From Opitutia bacterium (lineage in GTDB: Bacteria > Verrucomicrobiota > Verrucomicrobiae > Opitutales > Opitutaceae), in assembly GCA_947442255.1 (NCBI GenBank), contig CANEVO010000001.1:62001-126000 (forward strand): DNA of 64,000 nt, read 5' to 3'. The notes under the pieces were generated by a model. That model was not told the DNA's origin, searched no databases, and worked only from the letters and a program-made list of their open reading frames with translations. The translations under genes and the position numbers were made by a program. Below are positions 1 through 8,726 of the stretch, piece after piece. Every line of letters begins with the position of its first letter. Within the stretch, counting starts at the first letter, position 1.

Positions 1-63
1 CGGAGCGTCCGCCCTGGTTCGCGCGCGTCGCGGCGTTTCGTTCGGGTTCGGAAGCGCGTCAAT

Positions 64-626
64 ATGCTCGTGGTCGCGCTGCGCGCGATTCCGCGCGGTC
101 GTTATGCCGCCGTTCTTCTCGTCCTCCTCGGCCTGGTCATCCTGCGTTCCTTTATCGGGGCGCACGTCCTCGGCACGTGGTGCCTCGAGGACGCGCCCGT
201 CGCGATTGGCATGATCTTCCTTGCGCTCAGCTACCGGGGCATGCCGCTCTCCCTTATTAGCTACTCGTTGATTTTTTGTTCTATTGCCAGCACGAGACCG
301 GCGCGCACTGGACCTACGCTAGGGTGTCTTACGATGAGTGGTGGCGGGCGCTCACCGGCGTGGCCCTCAACTCCCAACTCGGGTTGACGCGCAACCATTT
401 CGACCGCCTCGTGCATTTTCCCTGCGGTTTCCTCACCGCTTATCCAATTCGCGAGGGGTTCTCGCGCGTGGGCCAGGAACGGGTGCGCGTGCTGCGGCGC
501 GCCGGCTTGGTTCACCTCATGAGCGTTGAAATCTCTCCCTTTCGGATGGCTCTAAACCGAACTCCGCGTCCCGAAAAAACCGATGCCGATGCCCGCCAGC
601 CCCGGGTTCGTTCGTTGAGTTATTGA
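64..626 (+). pseudogene. Frameshifted YjdF-like (DUF2238) membrane protein
   Basis: The reading frame beginning at ATG 64 encodes an N-terminal membrane segment and the stretch EDAPVAIGMIFLALSYRG. The similarity then continues in another frame from about 276, with QHETGAHWTYARV and TRNHFDRLVHF, which resemble the conserved core of E. coli YjdF, an inner-membrane protein of unknown function. The switch falls in a run of six T (272-277); one extra T would restore a single frame. Beyond about residue 130 of the joined protein the similarity fades and the C-terminal third of the family (about 200 residues) is missing, so this looks like a decayed gene rather than one sequencing error alone. The family assignment is from memory of the motif and is moderately secure. 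Confidence 0.6.
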
Positions 627-671
627 AATCGGCCAGGCTGCTTCCACCCTCACTCGAAAAGAAGCATTGTC

Positions 672-979
672 ATGTCCACCCCTTCCATTCGCCTGCACCG
701 CGTCGACTTTTCACGACGGGGAACAGTCCCTCGTTCGGCGGCGAGTATCTCGAACTCGTCCCGCCCGAACGTCTCCGCTAGACGGACAAGTTCGATGACC
801 CGGACCTGCCCGGAGTCATGACCGTGACGGTTACGCTGAAAAAAGTGGCCTGTGGCACAGCGCTGAATATGGAGCAAGCCGGTGAGTCGGCCGTCATTCC
901 CGCCGAGATGTGCTACCTCGGATGGCAGGAATCGCTCATTCAGCTGGCGATGCTCGTCGAGCTGGAGATCCCCAATTAG
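672..979 (+). pseudogene. SRPBCC / AHSA1-domain protein remnant (internal deletion plus nonsense codon)
   Basis: ATG 672 opens with MSTPSIRLHRV, a typical start of SRPBCC (START/Bet v1-like, AHSA1) proteins. The next recognisable part, FGGEYLELVPPERLR, follows almost at once in a different frame, so roughly 45 residues that normally lie between are deleted. At 779-781 a TAG stands where the family has Tyr (R-Y-T-D-K-F-D). After it the frame continues with family-like sequence (DLPGVMTVTVTLKKV, then CYLGWQESL) to a TAG at 977. Two independent lesions make this a clear pseudogene. Intact family members are small lipid- or ligand-binding proteins of about 140-150 residues. Confidence 0.75.
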
Positions 980-1059
980 TCGCTGCTGGGCTGGGGGTGT
1001 TACGGACCGGCGTTTTACCTCTGGCCACGCGGCCGGCGGAGCGCAATCGTGCCCGGCCC

Positions 1060-1782
1060 ATGAGTCGCCCGATGTGTTACCGTTGTTACTGGCCGGCCCG
1101 CCATTGCTGGTGCGGGTCGATCACGCCCATGCCGACACGTACGAAGTTTGTGATCCTCATGCATCCGTATGAATTCAAGCGGGTGAAGGCGAACACCGGC
1201 CGGCTTACCCATCTCTGCCTGCGCGACAGCGAGCTGCACCTTGGCATCAGCTTCGACGAGCACGAGGCCGTGCAGGCCTTGATCAACGACCCGAAAAATT
1301 TCCCCGTGCTGCTCTATCCGAGCCGCGACGCCCGCGATCTTTCCAAGGGTGAACTGCCCGCTGCCGACCTGGCGGGCCGGCGGCTCGTGGTGTTTCTGCT
1401 CGATGCGACCTGGCGGCTAGTCCGGCCGATGTTGCGCACGAGCCTCAGTCTGCAACGGCTGCCGCGCATCATGTTTTCCAACGCGGCGCCGAGCCGCTAC
1501 CGGATCAAGCGCCAGCCGGAACCGGGCTGCCTCTCGACCCTCGAGGCCACCCACGAACTCCTGCTCGCCCTCGATCGCTCCGGGCTCGATACCTACGCCC
1601 AGCCGGAGCAGTTGCTCAACCTGTTCCAACGCATGCAGGATTTCCAGATTCGCTGCACCGCCGCAAATGCGCTCCGCGGAGATCGCCGCCATGGCTGCCG
1701 CATCCCGTCGGACGGCCCCGCCAGCCCCGTGCGCGCCATCGCGAAGCGCCGCCGAATATTTCCCGTGGCGGTGGCGGTTTGA
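1060..1782 (+). CDS. DTW domain protein, probable tRNA-uridine aminocarboxypropyltransferase
   Basis: 240 residues. DTW-domain (TapT/TDD) enzymes transfer the 3-amino-3-carboxypropyl group from SAM to uridine in tRNA, giving acp3U. The N-terminus has a cysteine cluster (C-x2-C-x5-C-x-C near residues 6-17) typical of the family's metal site. The signature D-x-T-W appears as LDATW, followed by R-x-x-RPM. The C-terminal part holds a conserved S-T-L-E-A motif. The start was placed at ATG 1060 because it lies just before the cysteine cluster; the open frame runs further upstream but without family-like sequence. It is flanked by pseudogenes and appears monocistronic. The C-terminal 35 residues after FQIRC are basic and not family-like, perhaps a local extension. 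Confidence 0.8.
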   Translation: MSRPMCYRCYWPARHCWCGSITPMPTRTKFVILMHPYEFKRVKANTGRLTHLCLRDSELHLGISFDEHEAVQALINDPKNFPVLLYPSRDARDLSKGELPAADLAGRRLVVFLLDATWRLVRPMLRTSLSLQRLPRIMFSNAAPSRYRIKRQPEPGCLSTLEATHELLLALDRSGLDTYAQPEQLLNLFQRMQDFQIRCTAANALRGDRRHGCRIPSDGPASPVRAIAKRRRIFPVAVAV

Positions 1783-1857
1783 TGCGGCGTTCTCGGCGCC
1801 GCGGAGGAAGCGGTTGAGGGCGTGGGAGATCGCCCCGGCCCTGCGCTGTGGCGCGGA

Positions 1858-3009
1858 TCAGGCTTCGAGCGCCTGTTGGAGGTCGGCGATCAGGTCTTCG
1901 GCATGCTCCAGGCCGACGGAGAATCGCAGCAGATTTTCAGGGGTGGGAGAGTCGGGACCCTCGATCACCTTGCGGTGTTCGATCAGGCTCTCGATCCCGC
2001 CGAGGCTCGTGGCGCGGATGATCAATTGCAGCCGGCCGGCCACGGCGCTGGCCGCCGCAAAGTCGCCGCGCACCAGGAAAGAGATCATGGCGCCGCCCGA
2101 GGTCATCTGCCGCCGCGCGATCGCGTGTCCGGGATGAAGCGGCAGTCCGGGATAGAAGACGGCTTCCACCTGGGGATGTGCCGCGAGCCAGTGCGCGATT
2201 TTCTCCGCCGTGGCGGACTGGGCCCGGATGCGCACGGGCAAGGTCGCGATGCTGCGCAGCAGGAGCCAGCAATCGAAGGGCGACGGCACGGCACCGCCCA
2301 GCCGCTGCCAGTCCCGGGCGCGACCGACGAAGTCCGCCGGTGCGTCGTGGCCGAAGACGAGCGCGCCGCCGAGCACGTCGCTGTGGCCGCCGAGGTATTT
2401 CGTGGTCGAGTGCAACGCCACGTGGGCGCCGAGCGCGAGCGGTTGCGTGAGCAGGGGCGAGGCCCAAGTGTTGTCGGCCACCACGAGCGCGCCCGCCCGC
2501 CGGGCGGCGTGGGCCACCGCGGCGATGTCGGTGATCTTCAGCCGGGGGTTGGACGGCGTCTCGATCCACACCAGGTCCGCGGGCGCCTGCAGCGTGGCGC
2601 CGACGGCGGCGGCATCGGTGAAATCGATGAACTCCGCCGCCACGCCCCGGCCGGCGTAGATCGTTTTCACGAGCGCGCGGGTCCCGTGGTAAATGTCGTC
2701 GGGAAATATCACACGGGCGCCGGCGCGGAGGCTTTGGAGGATCGCCGCGGTGGCGGCTTGGCCGGAGGCGAAGGCCATGGCCTGCGCGCCGCCTTCGAGC
2801 GCCGTGAGCGCCTGCTCCAGCGCCTGGCGATTGGGATTGTCGAGCCGGGTGTAAATGTTGCCCTGCCGCAACGTGCCGTCGGGCGCGCGCTCGAAGGTCG
2901 TGCTCAGGATGACGTTGGGGGTGATCGCACCGGTGACGGGGTCGACAGAACGACCGGCATGGACGGCGAGGGTTTCAGGACGCGCGGGCTGGGCGGGAAT
3001 CCGGGGCAT
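1858..3009 (-). CDS. PLP-dependent trans-sulfuration enzyme (cystathionine gamma-synthase/lyase family)
   Basis: 383 residues, the usual length for the Cys/Met metabolism PLP family. Visible motifs are ETLAVHAG at the N-terminus, the cofactor region FASGQAAT, IETPSNP, the aspartate loop VVADNTWASP, and the Schiff-base lysine in HSTTKYLGGHSD. Near the C-terminus ATSLGGIESLIEHR is diagnostic. Members make or cleave cystathionine or act as O-acylhomoserine sulfhydrylases in the cytoplasm; sequence alone does not separate these. ATG 3009 was chosen because the protein begins with family-like residues there; an extension to 3117 in the same frame carries arginine- and proline-rich non-family sequence. 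The gene stands alone, head to head with a decayed region. Confidence 0.85.
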   Translation of the reverse strand: MPRIPAQPARPETLAVHAGRSVDPVTGAITPNVILSTTFERAPDGTLRQGNIYTRLDNPNRQALEQALTALEGGAQAMAFASGQAATAAILQSLRAGARVIFPDDIYHGTRALVKTIYAGRGVAAEFIDFTDAAAVGATLQAPADLVWIETPSNPRLKITDIAAVAHAARRAGALVVADNTWASPLLTQPLALGAHVALHSTTKYLGGHSDVLGGALVFGHDAPADFVGRARDWQRLGGAVPSPFDCWLLLRSIATLPVRIRAQSATAEKIAHWLAAHPQVEAVFYPGLPLHPGHAIARRQMTSGGAMISFLVRGDFAAASAVAGRLQLIIRATSLGGIESLIEHRKVIEGPDSPTPENLLRFSVGLEHAEDLIADLQQALEA

Positions 3010-3189
3010 CCGACAACGTTGCAACTCCGCCGGTGGATTGACGAGGGCGGAGTGGGGCCCCGCAAAACGGGCGGGTCGTGAGTGCTCCGTTGGTCTGCGC
3101 CGGGCGGAGCGGTTCAAATCGCCGAGGGCCCGACACGATGCGGCCCATCATCGGGCCGGAACGGCAGAGGCAAAGGGCAGAGACCGCGC

Positions 3190-3552
3190 CCGGCTGCGAT
3201 TCGCTCCAGGCCCGCTTTTCCTCCAGCGCGGCGGCCATTTTTTGCGTCCGCTAACTTGACCTCGAGTTGAGCGAGATCGGTTTCGGCTTTTTCCAATCGT
3301 TTCCGGGCCACGATCGTCTCGGTTCGGGCGACCTCGACCTCGCCCTGTCGTTTGAGCGAGGCGACCTTGGCCTGTTCCATCTGCATCTGAAAATCGGTGG
3401 AAATCAATCGGGCCTTGTCCACGAGGATTTGGGTCTCGGCCGCGGCCGCCTCGGCGACTTTCAGCTCACCGGCGATTCGGGCCGAGTCGGCCTTGGCCTC
3501 GTCCGTAAGTCCCTAGACTCGGATCGCGTTGGCGACGGCCTCGTCCGTCCTC
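3190..3552 (-). pseudogene. Remnant of a charged coiled-coil protein with in-frame TAG
   Basis: On the minus strand one frame reads from about 3552 as an Ala/Glu/Lys/Arg-rich helix (for example DEAKADSARIAGEL, then LEKAETDLAQLEVKLADAK). It is interrupted by TAG at about 3514 (context A-I-R-V-stop-G-L-T-D) and loses its character after about 3240. The heptad-like pattern supports a long coiled coil, as in membrane-fusion proteins, but no diagnostic domain remains and I cannot name the parent family. Confidence 0.4.
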
Positions 3553-3735
3553 GTCATGCGGCGCCGGCCCCGCACGGGGGGCATGGTCGAGCCTGAGTTG
3601 TACGACACTCGTCCGAGAAGGAAAGGGCCGCCGGGGAAGCTCTGGGCCTATCCGAGCGCCTTTTACGGGACGGCTGGAGTGCCGTGACTTCCGGCCAATG
3701 CGACTGCCAGCATCCCCTATCGCTGTCGTGAGACG

Positions 3736-4011
3736 CTCAGGGTTGTTAATGCTTGGCCCCGCGAACGCGGGGTAGAGGCCGAGGAGGTGCGGGGCAATCC
3801 GCTGCACAGGCTGCGCAAGCAACTCGGGTCAGAAGTGGCGACGGGTTTTGGTCTCTTTACCGCTCAAAAGCCGCTCGGGCACTCGGCGCCTGCCGTCACC
3901 TCGAAATACTACGCTGCACAAACGGAATTGAGCGATGCGGCGCGGCGCGTTCGTGCAGAGCGCGCCGCGCGCGTTACGATTCGGCGACGAAGAGTTCGGC
4001 GGGGTGGTTGA
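3736..4011 (+). pseudogene. C-terminal remnant of a tyrosine recombinase/integrase
   Basis: In frame with 3787 the translation contains NPLHRLRKQLGSEV, then LGHSAPAVTSKYY. This matches the catalytic C-terminus of tyrosine recombinases: box II H-x-x-R (LHRLRK), the second histidine in GHS, and the nucleophile tyrosine in KYY. The preceding residues (VVNAWPRERGV) resemble the linker before box II. The N-terminal and core-binding domains, and the box I arginine, are absent. It is a short trace of a former mobile element next to other pseudogenes; the tail after KYYAAQTEL may be vector-neutral sequence. Confidence 0.65.
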
Positions 4012-4041
4012 ACTTGACTGTGTTTTGGCAAGGGTCTTTCT

Positions 4042-4062
4042 CGGCAACTGGACCAGTTGCCG
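4042..4062. promoter_or_regulatory. Perfect palindrome in the leader of the TonB receptor gene
   Basis: Two 10-base arms, CGGCAACTGG and CCAGTTGCCG, are separated by a single A, 25 bases before the receptor ATG at 4088. A TTGACT hexamer lies at 4014-4019, with only a weak -10 partner. The perfect arms suggest an operator or an RNA hairpin over the ribosome-binding region; which of the two cannot be decided here. Confidence 0.45.
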
Positions 4063-4087
4063 AAGCGCAAGCCGACATCCTCAAACC

Positions 4088-7000
4088 ATGAAACGAACCA
4101 TGAACAAACCAGTGGCCAAATACCTGCTGAGTTTCCTTCTCGCGATGAGCTGCTTCCTCAAGCCAACAGCCTGGGGCCAGGGCATCACTTCCTCCGCGTT
4201 GAGCGGCTACGTCTCCGGTCCCGATGGCAAAACCCTTTCGGGCGCCACTGTCGTCGTCGTTCACGAACCGACCGGCACGCGCGCCACGACGGAAACGCGC
4301 GCCAATGGCCAGTTCAATCTCTCCGGCCTCCGCGTCGGCGGTCCCTACACGGTCACCGTGTCATCGCGCACGTATCGCACCGAAACACGCTCCGATGTCT
4401 TTCTCGATCTCGGCGCCGCGCAGGAACTCTCCTTCTCGCTCTCGTCTGAAGTAGTGAAACTTGAGGCGTTCAATGTCGCTGCCGAGCGCGACCTCACTTT
4501 CGGCGCCGGCAAGATCGGCACCGGCACGAGCTACGACAGCGTGCAGATCAGCGAGGTCGCCACTGTCCGCCGTAACGTCCAGGACATCGCGGCGCTCGAT
4601 TCGCGGCTCGCACTGATGTCGCTGGACCAAGGCGGCAATTTGAGCGCGCAGGGCCAGAACTTCCGCTTCAACTCGTTCCTCGTCGACGGAGTGCAGGCGG
4701 TCGACCCGTTTGGCCTCAACGGCAACGGCTTCTCCTCGCTCCGCAGCCCGATCCCGCTCGAGGCGATCGAGTCGCTCAGCGTCGAGCTCTCGCCCTACGA
4801 TGTGCGCCGCGCCGGTTTCACGGGTGCGCTGCTCAACGCCGTCACCAAATCCGGCACGAACACCTTCCACGGCAACGCCTCGTTCGAATTCACGAATCAG
4901 GACATGCGCGCAAAGAATCCCGTGTCGGGCGTGAAGGACACGTTTAAGGAGCGCACCTTCAACTACGGACTGCGCGGCCCGATCATCAAAAACATCCTCT
5001 TTTTCGCGATCAACTACGACGACTTCAAGCGTACCGCCGCTCCGCCGGCCGCCAACTTTGTGCCCGACGCCACGGTGCTCGCCACCGTGGCCGCTCGCGC
5101 GAAAACTCTCGGCTACGACATCGGCACGCTCGACGCCAACAACACCGCCACGCAGCGCACGCTACTCGCGAAGGTCGACTGGAACGTGATGGAAGGCCAG
5201 CGCTTCACCCTCACCTACCGCAAAAATTACGGCCACGACACGAACTTCGCCGGCTTCAGCGGCGCCACGGCCACCACGACGAGCAACTACTGGTACCAGC
5301 AGCCCCGCAACACGGACTCCTACACCGGCCAGCTCATCAGCAACTGGACCCCCAACTTCCGCACCGAAGCCAATCTTTCCCAGACGAAATACGATGGCTC
5401 GCCCGCGAACAACGGCCAGCCCTTCCCCGACGTCACCGTCAACGGCATCACCGGCCGCCGCCTCGATACCGGCGCGACCGCGACGGGCAGCGTCGAGTTC
5501 GGAACCGAGCTTTCGCGCCAGTTGAACTTCATCACGACGAAGGAACTGAACGCCAATATCATGGGCGAATACACCGTCGGCGGTCACCTCCTCACCGCGG
5601 GCGCGGAGCAAATCACCACGAAATACACGAACAAGTTTCTCCAGCGCTACTACGGCACCTACACGTTTGCGTCACCGACGACGTGGGGCGCCGGCAGGCC
5701 GCCCACCGCCTATCAACTCGCGGCGGTCAATCCCGGCTACACGCTTGAAAACGTTTTTGCGCAGTGGAAATATCAGGCGCTCGGTTTCTTCATCCAAGAC
5801 ACCTGGAAGCCCACCCGCCAGCTCACCCTGCTCGGGGGCATCCGCCTCGACTATCCGACCATCGGCCAGGCGCCGCCGGTCACCCCCGGGTTCCAAGCGG
5901 CGTTTGGCATTGCCAACAACACCACCAACGACGGCAACTACACCGTCGGCCCGCGGGCGGGTTTCATTTACGAATTAAAGACAGATCGTAAGACCCAGAT
6001 CCGCGGCGGCATCGGCCTCTTCCAAGGCAAAAATCCCGCGGTGTGGATCTCCAACGCCTACTCCAATGCCGGCGCCGCCAACAACGTCGTCGCCAACGCC
6101 GCACAACTCGCGACCGTCACGTTCCAGCCCGACGTCACCAAGCAGCCGGTCTTTCCCGCTGCGGTCCCGACGCCGAACATCAACGTCACCGATCCCGACT
6201 TCGTGCAGCCTGCCGTGTGGAAGGCCAACCTCGGTATCGATCACAAGCTCCCCGGCAATCTCGTCTTCACCGCGGAATACAACTACGTCAAAAACTTCAA
6301 GCAGCCCTACGTCGAATACCTCAACTATCTTGAGTCCTCCGGTGCGACCGGCCCGGCCACGATGCCCGATGGCCGCATTCGCTACGCCGGCACGATCACG
6401 CCGACCGGCACGTTTCCCGTGGGCGGTGTCACCACCGCATTCCCCGGCTCCTCGCTCGGCGGTCGCCGCCGCGTCGCCACCTTCGGCGATGTGTTCAAGC
6501 TCAAGAACACCAACAAGGGCTACAGCACCGGCGTCACGCTTGGTCTCTCGCGCCCGATGAAGGATGGCTGGGCCGCTTCCGTTTCGTGGACGCACCAGCA
6601 CACGACCGAGGTCAGCCCGATCACGTCCTCCACCGCGTCGTCGAACTACTCGAACCGCGCGTCATTCAACCCGAACGAAGACGTCGCCTCCATCTCGAAC
6701 ACCAACATCCCGAACCGCATCGTCGGCACGTTCACGCGCCAGTTCCAGTTCATCAAGGGCTCGCCCACCTCGGTCTCGCTCGTCTATCAAGGCCGCACCG
6801 GTCACCCCTACTCGTGGATCTTCCGCGGTGACGCCAATGGCGACGGTTTCACGTTCAATGATTTGTTCTACGTCCCAACGGGCCCGGCGGACCCGAAAGT
6901 TTCGTGGGCGAGCACGGCGGAGCGCGATGCATTCTTCGACTTCGCCAGCACCTCCGGCCTCAACAAATTCGCCGGCGGCCATCCGGGGCGCAACACCCAG

Positions 7001-7324
7001 ACCTCGCCGTGGACCAACACGCTCGACATCAAGATCACGCAACAAATCCCCCTGCCTTACTACAATCGGATCAAGGCCGAGGCGTTCCTGAGTTTCATTA
7101 ACCTCGGCAACTACGTGGACGATGCCTACGGCCTGCAGAAGGAAGTGCCGTTCTCCTACAAACGCGCGGTCGCCGGCTCCACCTACAACGCCGCCGCCAA
7201 CGGTGGTGCGGGCCAGTGGATCTACACGTTCAACTCGAGCACGCTCGACGGCACGCCGACCACGGCCAATGACACCCCCGTCTCGCGCTGGCAGATTCAG
7301 GCCGGTATGCGCTTCAAGTTCTGA
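4088..7324 (+). CDS. Oar-like TonB-dependent outer membrane receptor
   Basis: 1,078 residues. A signal peptide covers about residues 1-31 (hydrophobic LLSFLLAMSCFL, then AWGQ). Next is a carboxypeptidase-regulatory-like Ig domain (about 35-120, with SGATVVVVHEPTGT and GQFNLSGLRVGGPY), then a plug domain with FLVDGVQAVDPF and LLNAVTKSGTNTFHGN. A long beta-barrel follows, and the last residue is phenylalanine (MRFKF), as expected for BAM-assembled proteins. This architecture is that of the Oar/OmpA-related TonB receptors of Verrucomicrobiota, Acidobacteria and Myxococcota, thought to import oligosaccharides or other large ligands; the substrate is unknown. ATG 4088 was preferred because the signal peptide starts there (4100 is an alternative). 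No SusD-like partner or polysaccharide locus is adjacent. Confidence 0.85.
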   Translation: MKRTMNKPVAKYLLSFLLAMSCFLKPTAWGQGITSSALSGYVSGPDGKTLSGATVVVVHEPTGTRATTETRANGQFNLSGLRVGGPYTVTVSSRTYRTETRSDVFLDLGAAQELSFSLSSEVVKLEAFNVAAERDLTFGAGKIGTGTSYDSVQISEVATVRRNVQDIAALDSRLALMSLDQGGNLSAQGQNFRFNSFLVDGVQAVDPFGLNGNGFSSLRSPIPLEAIESLSVELSPYDVRRAGFTGALLNAVTKSGTNTFHGNASFEFTNQDMRAKNPVSGVKDTFKERTFNYGLRGPIIKNILFFAINYDDFKRTAAPPAANFVPDATVLATVAARAKTLGYDIGTLDANNTATQRTLLAKVDWNVMEGQRFTLTYRKNYGHDTNFAGFSGATATTTSNYWYQQPRNTDSYTGQLISNWTPNFRTEANLSQTKYDGSPANNGQPFPDVTVNGITGRRLDTGATATGSVEFGTELSRQLNFITTKELNANIMGEYTVGGHLLTAGAEQITTKYTNKFLQRYYGTYTFASPTTWGAGRPPTAYQLAAVNPGYTLENVFAQWKYQALGFFIQDTWKPTRQLTLLGGIRLDYPTIGQAPPVTPGFQAAFGIANNTTNDGNYTVGPRAGFIYELKTDRKTQIRGGIGLFQGKNPAVWISNAYSNAGAANNVVANAAQLATVTFQPDVTKQPVFPAAVPTPNINVTDPDFVQPAVWKANLGIDHKLPGNLVFTAEYNYVKNFKQPYVEYLNYLESSGATGPATMPDGRIRYAGTITPTGTFPVGGVTTAFPGSSLGGRRRVATFGDVFKLKNTNKGYSTGVTLGLSRPMKDGWAASVSWTHQHTTEVSPITSSTASSNYSNRASFNPNEDVASISNTNIPNRIVGTFTRQFQFIKGSPTSVSLVYQGRTGHPYSWIFRGDANGDGFTFNDLFYVPTGPADPKVSWASTAERDAFFDFASTSGLNKFAGGHPGRNTQTSPWTNTLDIKITQQIPLPYYNRIKAEAFLSFINLGNYVDDAYGLQKEVPFSYKRAVAGSTYNAAANGGAGQWIYTFNSSTLDGTPTTANDTPVSRWQIQAGMRFKF

Positions 7325-7352
7325 TCGAGTAGTTCCAGCTCGTCGCTCAGCC

Positions 7353-7385
7353 GGCGGCCGCGAATTTCGCGGCCGCCTTTTTTTG
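7353..7385 (+). terminator. Rho-independent terminator after the TonB receptor
   Basis: A GC-rich inverted repeat, GGCGGCCGCGAA paired with TTTCGCGGCCGCC, is followed directly by a run of seven T. It lies 29 bases after the receptor stop codon. Confidence 0.9.
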
Positions 7386-7679
7386 GCCCACAGACAAATC
7401 TCCCGCCCCGCCTCGCTTCATCCGGGGAACTTCGCCACTTTCTTTCCGTCAACCTATCACCCATTGTTCATCGCACATGGCACATCGTTCATCTTCCGTC
7501 CGCCATCCGCATGATAAACCTCTCCCCCGAAAAATCCAGTTTCCTATCAGTAACCATGTCCGATTGCCCGCCACTCGGATCCGCTCGGGCCGCGGATAAA
7601 AATTCCCCTGGAGCCATTGCAGTAATCAGATTGCGCCCTCGCCACCTTTCTCCGCCACCTGTGTCGGATTGTTGCCGCC
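7386..7679. other. Intergenic stretch between convergent genes, no feature seen
   Basis: About 290 bases separate the receptor terminator from the lpxD stop codon. Less GC-rich than its surroundings, it holds a loose repeat of GTTCATC/GCACATGG near 7466-7495. No supported coding frame, hairpin or RNA gene was found. Confidence 0.5.
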
Positions 7680-8708
7680 TCAGCCGAGCTTGGCGGTGAG
7701 TGCCGCCACCTGCTTTTCGAGTTCGCGCATCCGCAGGATCATCTCGGGCAATTTTTGGAGACCGATCCACTGGCGCTTGGCCTGCTTGTCCGGCACGGCG
7801 GGATAACCGAGCACGGTTTCCTTGTCGGCCACATCTCGGGTGACGCCGGATTTTCCCCCGATGGTCACTTGGCGGCCGATCTTGAGATGCCCCGCGACGC
7901 CCGACTGCGACGCGATTACGCAATAATCGCCAAAATGGGTGCTGCCGGCGAATCCGCACTGGCCCATGATGAGACAATGCTCGCCGAAAACGACGTTGTG
8001 CGCAACGTGCACGAGGTTGTCGATTTTGGTGCCCGCGCCGATCACCGTGGAGGCGAGCGCGGCGCGGTCGATGGCGGAGTTCGCCCCGATCTCGACGTCG
8101 TCGCCGATGATCACGTTGCCGACTTGAAGAATTTTCGCGTGCCGGCCCTGATCGAAAACGTAGCCGTAGCCGTCGGAGCCGATGACGGTGCCGGCGTGAA
8201 TGGCGACACGATGGCCAATTTGCGTGCGCGCGTAGAGCACGACGTTGGGAAACAGGCACACATCGTCGCCGATCGAACAATCGCGCCCAATGTGATTGCC
8301 GCCCAGCAGCGCCGAGCGGGCGCCGACCGTCACGCCCGCGCCGATCACGCAGCCGGGGCCCACGTGCGCCGTGGCCGCGACCTGCGCCGACGGCGCGATG
8401 TTCGCACTCGGATGGATGCCGGGCGGATGTTGGTCCGGCGGAAAAAACAGCGGCAGCACGCGGGCCGCGGCCACGCGGGCGTTGGGCACGCGGATGATGA
8501 CCTTCGTGGCCGAGGTAAAAGCACCGGAGACCAGAATGGCCGACGCCGCGCTGGCCTCAGCAGCCGCGAAGTAGGTGTCTTTTTCGGCAAACGTCAGGTC
8601 GCCGGCGCGCGCCAGGTCGGCGGCGGCGAAGCCCGTGAGCAGCACCGCGCCGTCGCCGATGACTTCGCCCTTCAGTTGCTCCGCGATCTGAGTGGCCGTG
8701 AAAGTCAT
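7680..8708 (-). CDS. lpxD: UDP-3-O-acylglucosamine N-acyltransferase LpxD
   Basis: 342 residues. LpxD adds the second 3-hydroxyacyl chain (from acyl-ACP) to UDP-3-O-acylglucosamine in lipid A biosynthesis. Residues 1-95 form the uridine-binding domain (DLTFAEKDTYF). From about residue 98 there are many hexapeptide repeats of the left-handed beta-helix (IHPSANIAPSAQV, VGPGCVIGAGVTVG). The region NLVHVAHNVVFG holds the catalytic histidine, and the C-terminal helix (MRELEKQVAALTAKLG) fits the usual trimer helix. It lies 18 bases downstream of the desaturase gene on the same strand, so the two are probably co-transcribed. The usual neighbours lpxA, fabZ and bamA are not here. Confidence 0.92.
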   Translation of the reverse strand: MTFTATQIAEQLKGEVIGDGAVLLTGFAAADLARAGDLTFAEKDTYFAAAEASAASAILVSGAFTSATKVIIRVPNARVAAARVLPLFFPPDQHPPGIHPSANIAPSAQVAATAHVGPGCVIGAGVTVGARSALLGGNHIGRDCSIGDDVCLFPNVVLYARTQIGHRVAIHAGTVIGSDGYGYVFDQGRHAKILQVGNVIIGDDVEIGANSAIDRAALASTVIGAGTKIDNLVHVAHNVVFGEHCLIMGQCGFAGSTHFGDYCVIASQSGVAGHLKIGRQVTIGGKSGVTRDVADKETVLGYPAVPDKQAKRQWIGLQKLPEMILRMRELEKQVAALTAKLG

Positions 8709-8726
8709 GGCGGGTGCGAGTGGGGT

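Noticed and set aside
1822..3081. Plus-strand frame antisense to the trans-sulfuration enzyme
   Set aside because: Arginine-, glycine- and alanine-rich shadow translation without any recognisable motif.
3110..3135. GGTTCAAAT, similar to a tRNA T-loop
   Set aside because: The flanking bases do not pair into a T-stem and no acceptor, D or anticodon arms were found.
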